Part shown: positions 14,308 to 21,197 of the stretch, piece after piece
Layout of the letters: every line of letters starts with the position of its first letter
Position numbering within the stretch: position 1 is the first letter of the stretch
Source of the DNA: JBGQOJ01 sp052119585
Lineage (GTDB): Bacteria; Pseudomonadota; Alphaproteobacteria; Rhodobacterales; Rhodobacteraceae
Length of the DNA: 31,307 nucleotides
NCBI RefSeq assembly: GCF_052119585.1
Contig: NZ_JBGQOJ010000033.1
Location: 1 to 31,307 of the forward strand
Direction of reading: 5' to 3'
Notes under the pieces: generated by a model
What the model saw: only the letters and a program-made list of their open reading frames with translations
Databases searched by the model: none
What the model was told of the DNA's origin: nothing
Made by a program: the position numbers and the translations under genes

Positions 14308-16725
14308 ATGTCCGAAACCCCGAAAATCCCCGAAGAGTATGGCGCAGATTCCATCAAGGTTCTCAAGGGGTTAGAAGCGGTTCGCAAACGCCCCGGCATG
14401 TATATCGGGGATACCGATGACGGGTCTGGCCTGCACCATATGGTGTACGAGGTTGTCGACAACGGTATCGACGAAGTTCTGGCCGGCCATGCGGACGCTG
14501 TGACCGTCACGATCCATGCGGATTCATCCGTTTCGGTCAGTGACAACGGGCGCGGTATTCCTGTTGGCATTCACGAAGGCGAGGGCGTTTCTGCGGCAGA
14601 GGTCATCATGACCCAACTGCACGCTGGCGGCAAATTTGACCAAAACTCCTACAAGGTCTCAGGCGGCCTGCACGGCGTTGGCGTGTCGGTTGTGAACGCA
14701 TTGTCCGATTGGCTGGAATTGCGGATTTGGCGTGACGGCAAGGAACACTACGCACGGTTCGAGGGTGGCTTTACTGCGGAATCGTTGCGCGTGGTCGGCG
14801 ATGCGAATGGGCGCAAGGGCACAGAAGTTCGGTTTCTGGCCTCTCTTGAGACGTTCTCGAACCGCGACTTTGTGTTCAAGACTTTGGAAAACCGTCTTCG
14901 CGAACTGGCGTTCCTGAACTCTGGTGTGCGGATTATCCTGAGGGATGAACGCCCCGCCGAACCTTTGGAGGCCGAACTGATCTACGAAGGCGGCGTCAAA
15001 GAGTTTGTGCGATATCTGGATCGCTCCAAAACGCCGGTGATGGCAGACCCGATCTTTATCACGGGGGAAAAAGACGGCATCGTCGTCGAGGTCGCGATGT
15101 GGTGGAATGATAGCTACCACGAGACAGTTCTGCCCTTTACCAACAACATCCCGCAACGCGACGGCGGAACACATTTGGCGGGCTTTCGCGGTGCGTTGAC
15201 CCGCACAATCAACAACTATTCCCAGACATCAGGCATTGCGAAAAAGGAAAAGGTCACATTCACGGGCGATGACGCACGCGAAGGCCTGACCTGTGTCTTG
15301 TCGGTCAAAGTACCCGATCCAAAATTCTCGAGCCAGACGAAAGACAAGCTGGTCAGTTCCGAAGTGCGGCCCGCCGTCGAAGGGCTGGTAAACGAAAAAC
15401 TCGCCGAGTGGTTCGAAGAAAACCCCGGCCAGGCCAAGGCGATTGTCGGCAAGATCATCGAAGCCGCCTTTGCAAGAGAAGCGGCGCGCAAGGCCCGCGA
15501 TCTGACCCGCAGAAAAACGGCGATGGATGTCGCATCGCTGCCCGGAAAACTGGCCGATTGTCAGGAAAAAGACCCCGCGCTGTCCGAAGTCTTTCTCGTC
15601 GAGGGGGACTCTGCCGGTGGATCTGCAAAGCAGGGGCGGTCACGCAAAAATCAGGCTGTATTGCCATTGCGCGGTAAGATCCTGAACGTCGAACGCGCAC
15701 GGTTTGACCGCATGCTTGGGTCTGACCAGATTGGTACGCTGATCACCGCACTGGGCACCGGCATCGGCCGTGACGAGTTCAACATCAATAAACTGCGGTA
15801 TCATAAGATCATCATCATGACGGATGCCGACGTAGACGGGGCGCATATCCGGACGTTGCTGCTGACGTTCTTCTTCCGGCAGATGCCGGAGCTGATAGAG
15901 CGCGGTTTCCTTTATATTGCGGAGCCCCCGCTGTATAAAGTCGCCCGCGGCAAATCCGAGGTCTATCTGAAAGACCAGATGGCACTGGATGACTATCTGA
16001 TCCAGATGGGTGTCGATGGGGCTGTTCTGCGCCTTGGATCGGGCGAGGAATTGATCGGTCAGGATCTGGCGCGTGTTGTAGAAGAGGCGCGCTCGGTGCG
16101 CCGCAGTCTGCAATCCTTCCCGACGCACTATCCGCAAAACATTCTTGAGCAGGCCGCAATTGCCGGCGCATTCATGCCCGGCCAGGTCGACTCTGATCTT
16201 CAGGGGGTTGCCGATAGTGTCGCCAGTCGTTTGGATCTTGTCGCGCTGGAATACGAGCGGGGCTGGCAGGGGCGTCCGACACAGGACCATGGCCTGCGGT
16301 TTTCGCGCAGCCTTCGCGGGGTTGAAGAGGTTCGCACACTTGATGGAACAGTTTTGCGGTCCGGTGAGTCGCGGCGATTGGGCAGCTATACGAAGGCGAT
16401 GCAGGACGTTTACACGCAACCCGCAAAGCTGATCCGCAAAGAAAAGGAAGTGTTGATTCACGGGCCTACGGAATTGCTGAATGCGATTCTGTCCGAAGGG
16501 GAACGGGGTTTATCGCTTCAGCGTTACAAGGGACTGGGCGAGATGAACCCCGAGCAGCTTTGGGAAACCACGCTGGACCCCGAGGCGCGCACGCTTTTGC
16601 AGGTGAAAGTCGATGACGTCGCCGAGGCAGACGACCTTTTCACAAAGCTGATGGGTGACGTGGTAGAGCCTCGTCGCGAATTTATCCAGCAAAACGCCCT
16701 GAATGTCGAAAATCTGGATTTTTGA
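14308..16725 (+). CDS. gyrB: DNA gyrase subunit B
   Basis: The ATPase subunit of DNA gyrase, which with GyrA introduces negative supercoils. At 805 residues the length is normal for alphaproteobacteria. Visible: Val-Arg-Lys-Arg-Pro-Gly-Met-Tyr-Ile-Gly near 27, the GHKL ATP site with Glu-Val-Val-Asp-Asn and Asp-Asn-Gly-Arg-Gly-Ile, Gly-Gly-Leu-His-Gly-Val-Gly, the TOPRIM segment Glu-Gly-Asp-Ser-Ala-Gly-Gly-Ser-Ala-Lys, and Asp-Ala-Asp-Val-Asp-Gly-Ala-His-Ile-Arg for metal binding. The C-terminus has Gln-Arg-Tyr-Lys-Gly-Leu-Gly-Glu-Met-Asn. The ATG at 14308 has AAGGAAA upstream. A strong hairpin follows the gene. Confidence 0.98.
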   Translation: MSETPKIPEEYGADSIKVLKGLEAVRKRPGMYIGDTDDGSGLHHMVYEVVDNGIDEVLAGHADAVTVTIHADSSVSVSDNGRGIPVGIHEGEGVSAAEVIMTQLHAGGKFDQNSYKVSGGLHGVGVSVVNALSDWLELRIWRDGKEHYARFEGGFTAESLRVVGDANGRKGTEVRFLASLETFSNRDFVFKTLENRLRELAFLNSGVRIILRDERPAEPLEAELIYEGGVKEFVRYLDRSKTPVMADPIFITGEKDGIVVEVAMWWNDSYHETVLPFTNNIPQRDGGTHLAGFRGALTRTINNYSQTSGIAKKEKVTFTGDDAREGLTCVLSVKVPDPKFSSQTKDKLVSSEVRPAVEGLVNEKLAEWFEENPGQAKAIVGKIIEAAFAREAARKARDLTRRKTAMDVASLPGKLADCQEKDPALSEVFLVEGDSAGGSAKQGRSRKNQAVLPLRGKILNVERARFDRMLGSDQIGTLITALGTGIGRDEFNINKLRYHKIIIMTDADVDGAHIRTLLLTFFFRQMPELIERGFLYIAEPPLYKVARGKSEVYLKDQMALDDYLIQMGVDGAVLRLGSGEELIGQDLARVVEEARSVRRSLQSFPTHYPQNILEQAAIAGAFMPGQVDSDLQGVADSVASRLDLVALEYERGWQGRPTQDHGLRFSRSLRGVEEVRTLDGTVLRSGESRRLGSYTKAMQDVYTQPAKLIRKEKEVLIHGPTELLNAILSEGERGLSLQRYKGLGEMNPEQLWETTLDPEARTLLQVKVDDVAEADDLFTKLMGDVVEPRREFIQQNALNVENLDF

Positions 16726-16747
16726 TCGCTGTAGGGAAGTAGATCAA

Positions 16748-16791
16748 GGGACGCGGCGTACACCACTATGTGCGCCGCGTCCCGCATTTTG
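16748..16791 (+). terminator. Intrinsic terminator after gyrB
   Basis: An 11-base perfect inverted repeat (16748-16758 with 16773-16783) extends through one G-U wobble to about 15 pairs around a six-base loop. A short T run (16787-16790) follows. The stem begins 22 bases after the gyrB stop. The T run is short, so termination may be partial. Confidence 0.8.
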
Positions 16792-17083
16792 AGAAATTCT
16801 GCTGGTTTCGGATACAATACTGCCCCGCCTATCGCTAACCTTGCGAGGCGTTACGCTATCCAGTGATGACCATACACCAACGACGTAGAGCGCAGATTTA
16901 GCAACCCGCGTAAAAAGCATCGTACAGGGATCAATCCATGGCTGGGTTCGGTTGCTTGTCAGAATGGCAACAACGGTGCCCAACGTTTGGAAGTGTCTCT
17001 ATGGTTAAAGATTAGCACAAAATTTACGATTTGTCGCCAAAAAAACGGGCACCGATATTAACGGCATCTGTCGAGGCCTGCAC
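16792..17083. other. Gene-free stretch between gyrB terminator and the unknown gene
   Basis: No supported gene. A minus-strand frame of 79 codons (16983 to 16744) runs through the gyrB terminator and has no recognisable similarity, so I treat it as chance or debris. No tRNA fold, promoter pair or repeat of note was seen. Confidence 0.4.
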
Positions 17084-17491
17084 TCAATTCATCCTGACGG
17101 CAGGGGCATCGGCACCTGAGCCAAAGCCGAAGACGGCTGCATATTGTTCTTCCAGAGGGTTCATCTGCGAGAGATCCTTTCCGAAACGGAAGGTGGTCAA
17201 ATCAACCTCCTCGGCGCCGTCGGGAAGGGATACGCCGATTGCGTCGGCGACCTGCAATAGATTTCCGGTAATCTCGATCCTGATGGTATTTCCGATCTCC
17301 GCAAGGTTCAGTTCATTGGCCAGAATTGCCATAATCTGGTTCAGAAGATCGATGGTGTCCCGCGCCTTTGGGCCAAAATCGGCTGGTACAAACTCGAAGT
17401 CGAGAATGATCTGCGACGCTCCTTGTCCGTCAATCAACTGCTGGGTTCCGAAAGTGACCGTTGCCTCACCGATCAGGGGTGTGGATTTCAT
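17084..17491 (-). CDS. Conserved-looking hypothetical protein, 135 residues
   Basis: I do not recognise the family. The protein is acidic, soluble (no signal peptide or membrane segment) and looks folded: beta-rich at the start (Glu-Ala-Thr-Val-Thr-Phe-Gly), a helical centre with Asp-Leu-Leu-Asn-Gln-Ile-Met-Ala-Ile-Leu, then Arg-Ile-Glu-Ile-Thr-Gly-Asn-Leu-Leu-Gln-Val-Ala. The C-terminus is Gly/Ala-rich (Phe-Gly-Phe-Gly-Ser-Gly). The ATG at 17491 is preferred with GAAAG about 8 bases upstream; the frame stays open back to 17821, but that part crosses the glycosyltransferase pseudogene and is Cys/Lys-rich and unlike a protein. It is the only apparently intact gene in a degraded stretch, transcribed against gyrB and motB. 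Confidence 0.6.
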   Translation of the reverse strand: MKSTPLIGEATVTFGTQQLIDGQGASQIILDFEFVPADFGPKARDTIDLLNQIMAILANELNLAEIGNTIRIEITGNLLQVADAIGVSLPDGAEEVDLTTFRFGKDLSQMNPLEEQYAAVFGFGSGADAPAVRMN

Positions 17492-17638
17492 AATGCAGCT
17501 TTCATTCGGTTCGACTGTGGGCGTGAGTTTTGATGTTAGTTTTTTTGAGAGATTTTGCCTAACGTTTCCTGAAAAAAGCAGGTATTCTCGACAAAACAAT
17601 TTATCCCCCGATTGCCAAACGGCAAACCGGCAGAAAAC

Positions 17639-18103
17639 ATGAGCAGCATCTTGAAATTTGTCATGCAGATTCCATGCCTGAACGAGGCAGAAACCATCGC
17701 AACAACGCTTGCGGCGCTTGCATGATCGGTCCCCGGTTTCGACGTTTTCGAAGTCCTCATTATTGACCACGGTTCCACCGACGACACTGTCGCTGTCGCC
17801 AGACAGGCTGGCGTCAAACATATATTAAGGCTTGGATGCAACATGGGCTTGGCCCGCGCATTTATGGCAGGCATCGAAGAATCGTTTGGTTCGGGCACCC
17901 GATCGCAGAAATCGCCAGCTTTTCACCATTGAAGAATGCTCTGCAAAAGCTTGGAAGCTGGGTAGTGCGCAAGGCATCGGGCACCGATATTCCGGACGCT
18001 CCCCGCGGGTTTCGGGCGTATCATCGGGATATTCCGGCGTCCGGCCTGAATGATGGTTTCGGTTCCGGTGTCGGTCAACGTTGTGACCCGCCCGTCAAGG
18101 CTG
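17639..18103 (+). pseudogene. Glycosyltransferase family 2 pseudogene
   Basis: The start reads as a typical GT-2 enzyme: Ile-Pro-Cys-Leu-Asn-Glu-Ala-Glu-Thr-Ile, then Val-Leu-Ile-Ile-Asp-His-Gly-Ser-Thr-Asp-Asp, where His replaces the usual nucleotide-binding Asp, then Asn-Met-Gly-Leu-Ala-Arg-Ala-Phe-Met-Ala-Gly. Three lesions are visible. Codon 29 is TGA (17723-17725). Near 17885-17890 the frame shifts and a segment is lost; family members carry the catalytic Asp-x-Asp there. The downstream part (Pro-Ile-Ala-Glu-Ile-Ala-Ser-Phe-Ser-Pro-Leu to Gly-Phe-Arg-Ala-Tyr-His-Arg-Asp) reads in the other frame. At 18022-18060 a 39-base piece is inverted, after which Val-Pro-Val-Ser-Val-Asn and Thr-Arg-Pro-Ser-Arg-Leu resume in the forward direction. 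The gene is certainly dead. Such enzymes move sugars onto polyprenyl phosphate or similar acceptors. Confidence 0.85.
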
Positions 18104-18917
18104 TTGCCCAAGGACGCAGAGGTTCTGAGGGGCGCGTATCTTCCCTATTGAGGGCCGGTTTTTTTGCCGGATTAGAAGTGGCATCGGGACAGATGCAGGT
18201 GCTGATAAGCGGATCATGCAAGGTGGTGACGAACAAGCCGGTTCGAATTGATGGTGCTGTCCTTGAACCGTGCGGGGTGGCGGTTTTGTCGCCGGGGCGC
18301 ATCAGGTTCAGACGCGGGTGGACGAAAAGCATAAATTGATCTGGGCCGCAGCGGCAGAGGCGCCCGAAACGCTGCCGATCGCAGGGCCGGTCTATTCCGG
18401 GTTTTAATCTGTGACCCGCTCGCATCTTAAATTTCTAGCCCGCAAATGGCCCCCCGCAAATGGACACGGAAAACACGAATTGTGCTCTCCGCGCATGGAG
18501 CCGACGTGACGTATCCGCGCCGTGGCGGGTGGAAGGCGAAGGTCTATGCAGGGTATCCCTCTGGCCGCGGATCGGGGCGGGCTTAAGGAGGCAGTGATTG
18601 AGTGTCACGGGGCTTTTGTTGCCCGAAGCCAATGCCCGGGTCTGGTCCGTTCGCTGAACCTGCGGTTTTCCGACATTGCAGTTCTGCCAGCATTGTTGAT
18701 CTTTGCGGTTCTGGCACCAGCCAACACCGCCGTGGCCGCCGTGACTTTGCAAATCACCGGCCGCGCAGTTGGTTGTCTTGTGACATTCTGGACAGCGATG
18801 GGAGGCACCTCTGCGGCGACGCTGGCTGGCGCCTGTAATCTTGACAACTTGATCTATTAAGCGGGCGTTCAGACCCTGCTGCTATTTCTGACCCTGGGTG
18901 AGTATTGAGGTGGTGGA
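18104..18917. other. Degraded coding debris before motB
   Basis: No intact gene is supported here. At about 18265-18408 a plus-strand frame reads coherently to a TAA (Gly-Ala-His-Gln-Val-Gln-Thr-Arg-Val-Asp-Glu-Lys, then Leu-Pro-Ile-Ala-Gly-Pro-Val-Tyr-Ser-Gly-Phe). It has no start and follows stops and frame changes, as in a decayed C-terminus. From 18522 to 18860 an open frame of 112 codons ends in a hydrophobic stretch and could be a membrane-protein remnant; its first part is Arg/Gly-rich and unconvincing, and the frame continues as Leu-Leu-Leu-Phe-Leu-Thr-Leu-Gly-Glu-Tyr after the stop. I recognise no family. A direct repeat CCCGCAAATGG occurs at 18439-18449 and 18453-18463. Confidence 0.45.
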
Positions 18918-19766
18918 ATGGCAGCGCAAAATAGCGCACCAGTCATCATTAAGCGTAAGAAAGTCATTGCGGGCGGCGGTCACCACGGAGGGGCGTGGAA
19001 AGTTGCCTATGCGGACTTTGTGACGGCCATGATGGCCTTCTTTATGCTGATGTGGCTGTTGAATGCGACGACAGAAAAGCAACGTAAAGGACTGGCTGAT
19101 TATTTCAGCCCGACGATCCCGATCGCAAGGGTGTCGGGTGGTGGCGACGGATCTTTTGGCGGTGAAAGTGTCTTTTCAGAAGAGACCTTCTCCAAGGATG
19201 GGACCGGCGCCACGGCAAAAAATCCGACTGAGTCAAATCAGGCGCGAGGGCAGACGGGCACCTCATCTGCAGAGGATGCCGTAAAAGAAAATAGAGAAGA
19301 ACAAGCCCTCGAGCAGATTCAAGACCTGTTGATGGGTAAGGGAGGTGACGCGCTGGTTTCTGCAATGTTGCTAAAGCATATCGTCACACGTGTCACCGAC
19401 GAAGGCCTGATCATAGAGCTTTTTGATGTCGAAGACGCCGCACTTTTTGTCGAAGGGACAGAGACGCCGACGCCCTTGATGGGCGCGCTTGTTGACATGC
19501 TGGTCAAGGCGTTTTCCCTTGTCAGAAATGATGTCGCGGTGAATGGCTTTGTTCGGGCCTATCCCATGGTCTTGAAAGACAATCCCGTTTGGGATCTTTC
19601 AGCCGCACGTGCCGGTCAGGTTCGCCAGATGCTGGAGGCGATGGGGTTCGACGCCAAACGGGTTTCCCGCGTTTCCGGATTTGCAGACCGAAAGCCTTCG
19701 GTTGCAAACCCTATGGCGATCCGGAACAATCGGATGGAGCTGATCTTGTTGCGATCCGATGTCTGA
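18918..19766 (+). CDS. motB: Flagellar motor stator protein MotB
   Basis: MotB anchors the stator to peptidoglycan and, with MotA, conducts the protons that drive rotation. The 282-residue protein has the conserved cytoplasmic start (Gly-Gly-Gly-His-His-Gly-Gly-Ala-Trp-Lys-Val-Ala-Tyr-Ala-Asp-Phe-Val-Thr-Ala-Met-Met), with Asp33 at the position of the essential proton-carrying aspartate, one membrane segment (about 33-47), a variable linker, and a C-terminal OmpA-like domain with Trp-Asp-Leu-Ser-Ala-Ala-Arg-Ala and Asn-Asn-Arg-Met-Glu-Leu. GAGGTGGTGGA precedes the ATG. It heads the flgE-flgK-flgL-flgI series, while motA is about 11 kb downstream, so the stator genes are not adjacent. Confidence 0.95.
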   Translation: MAAQNSAPVIIKRKKVIAGGGHHGGAWKVAYADFVTAMMAFFMLMWLLNATTEKQRKGLADYFSPTIPIARVSGGGDGSFGGESVFSEETFSKDGTGATAKNPTESNQARGQTGTSSAEDAVKENREEQALEQIQDLLMGKGGDALVSAMLLKHIVTRVTDEGLIIELFDVEDAALFVEGTETPTPLMGALVDMLVKAFSLVRNDVAVNGFVRAYPMVLKDNPVWDLSAARAGQVRQMLEAMGFDAKRVSRVSGFADRKPSVANPMAIRNNRMELILLRSDV

Positions 19767-19793
19767 AAGGAAAAATAGGAAAAATTGTATCCG

Positions 19794-19808
19794 TTAGCCG
19801 CCTGTTAA
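19794..19808. promoter_or_regulatory. CtrA-like binding site upstream of flgE
   Basis: TTAG-N7-TTAA at 19794-19808 matches the alphaproteobacterial CtrA full-site pattern TTAA-N7-TTAA at seven of eight fixed positions. It lies about 57 bases before the flgE start in the 99-base motB-flgE gap, a sensible place for an activator. CtrA controls flagellar genes in several Rhodobacterales. The call is by motif only. Confidence 0.5.
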
Positions 19809-19865
19809 GTGCTGCGCTGTAGCTGTTTGCCCAGACCGGTGGTCGATGCAGCAGAAAGGCGCAAC

Positions 19866-21167
19866 ATGACTATTTCTTCATCACTGAATGCAGGGGTTGC
19901 GGGCCTCAATGCCAATGCAACAAGGCTGGCGACGATTGCGGACAATATCGCGAACTCTGGCACCTACGGGTATAAGCGTGCAGATGCCGATTTCCATTCC
20001 ATGGTGATCGACGGGAACGCAGGCAATTATTCTGCGGGTGGAGTCCGGGTGACTACGCATCGGTTGATTGACGAACGTGGGCCATTGATCTCGACCAGCA
20101 ATCCTACGGATATTTCTGTCGGTGGCCGCGGAATGATCCCGGTTACAACGGCAGTGTCGCTTGGGCAGTCATCAGGTGAGAACCCGATGATGTTGATGAC
20201 GACAGGCTCTTTTCGTCCTGATTCAAACGGGATTCTCACCACGGACACAGGGATGGTGCTTATGGGTTGGCCGGCTGCGGCGGACGGCACGGTTCCGCCT
20301 TTTCCGCGCGATACGGCAGCAGGACTGGAACCTGTCAGCATCAGTGTGAATCAATTCGCTGGGGACGCGACGAGCAAAATCGGCCTTGGGATCAATCTTC
20401 CGGCGACGGAAACCGGTTTTGGTTCAAGCGGAAGCGCACAAACGCTTTCGATTGAATACTTCGGCAACCTTGGAACCTCCGAAACGCTTAACTTGTCATT
20501 CTCGCCAACGATTCCAGCCCTTGGTCAATCGAACGAGTGGACAATGCAGATCAGCGATTCTGCCTCGGGTGGCGCAGTGGTCGGCGAATATATTCTGACG
20601 TTTGACGATACACGGGGCAATGGTGGCAAGCTGGCCTCTGTCGCAACGGTATCGGGTGGGGTGTATGACCCGCTTAGCGGGACGCTAAATATGGCCGTTG
20701 CGGGTGGCCCGATGGAACTTGAAATCGGCAAGATTGGCCAACCGTCCGGTTTGACGCAACTTTCGGACACGTTTGCCCCGGGATCAATCAGCAAGAATGG
20801 GTCTCCGGTTGGTAACTTGACGTCTGTCGAAATTGATCCGAACGGATTTCTTCATGCGATATACGACATCGGTTTCACACGGATTATTTATCAAATTCCA
20901 CTGGTTGACGTCCCGAACCCCAATGGGTTGATGGCTCTGAACAACCAAGCATATCAGGTCTCGCCGGACAGTGGCGCGTTCTTCCTTTGGAACGCCGGTG
21001 ACGGGCCTACAGGCGAAGTTGTCGGATTCTCCAGAGAAGAATCCGCCACTGACGTGGCGGGAGAATTGACCCAACTTATCCAGACGCAACGTGCCTATTC
21101 ATCAAATGCCAAAGTCATTCAGACAGTGGATGAAATGTTGCAGGAGACGACAAACATCAAGCGGTAA
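19866..21167 (+). CDS. flgE: Flagellar hook protein FlgE
   Basis: The hook subunit, 433 residues, exported through the flagellar type III system and assembled under the FlgD cap. The N-terminus has the axial-protein pattern Ser-Leu-Asn-Ala-Gly-Val-Ala-Gly-Leu-Asn-Ala-Asn, then Ile-Ala-Asp-Asn-Ile-Ala-Asn-Ser-Gly-Thr-Tyr-Gly-Tyr-Lys. The C-terminus has Glu-Leu-Thr-Gln-Leu-Ile-Gln-Thr-Gln-Arg-Ala-Tyr-Ser-Ser-Asn-Ala-Lys-Val-Ile-Gln-Thr, the D0 helix. The centre is Gly/Thr/Ser-rich. The ATG at 19866 is chosen because it gives the standard axial N-terminus; the frame is open back to 19809 but those residues have no counterpart. AAAGGCG precedes it. flgK follows after 30 bases. Confidence 0.95.
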   Translation: MTISSSLNAGVAGLNANATRLATIADNIANSGTYGYKRADADFHSMVIDGNAGNYSAGGVRVTTHRLIDERGPLISTSNPTDISVGGRGMIPVTTAVSLGQSSGENPMMLMTTGSFRPDSNGILTTDTGMVLMGWPAAADGTVPPFPRDTAAGLEPVSISVNQFAGDATSKIGLGINLPATETGFGSSGSAQTLSIEYFGNLGTSETLNLSFSPTIPALGQSNEWTMQISDSASGGAVVGEYILTFDDTRGNGGKLASVATVSGGVYDPLSGTLNMAVAGGPMELEIGKIGQPSGLTQLSDTFAPGSISKNGSPVGNLTSVEIDPNGFLHAIYDIGFTRIIYQIPLVDVPNPNGLMALNNQAYQVSPDSGAFFLWNAGDGPTGEVVGFSREESATDVAGELTQLIQTQRAYSSNAKVIQTVDEMLQETTNIKR

Positions 21168-21197
21168 TCGGGTTGGATCAGGACGGGAGACCTCAGA

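Noticed and set aside
15640..16461. Minus-strand open frame of 273 codons within gyrB
   Set aside because: Antisense shadow of a certain gene; no recognisable protein.
16744..16983. Minus-strand open frame of 79 codons after gyrB
   Set aside because: It runs through the gyrB terminator stem and shows no recognisable domain.
17612..17625. Small inverted repeat TTGCC-AAAC-GGCAA as an operator
   Set aside because: Five-base arms are common by chance and no promoter elements flank it.
18522..18860. Plus-strand open frame of 112 codons before motB
   Set aside because: The first half is Arg/Gly-rich and out of character. The hydrophobic second half could be a remnant, but no family is recognised, so it is described only as debris.
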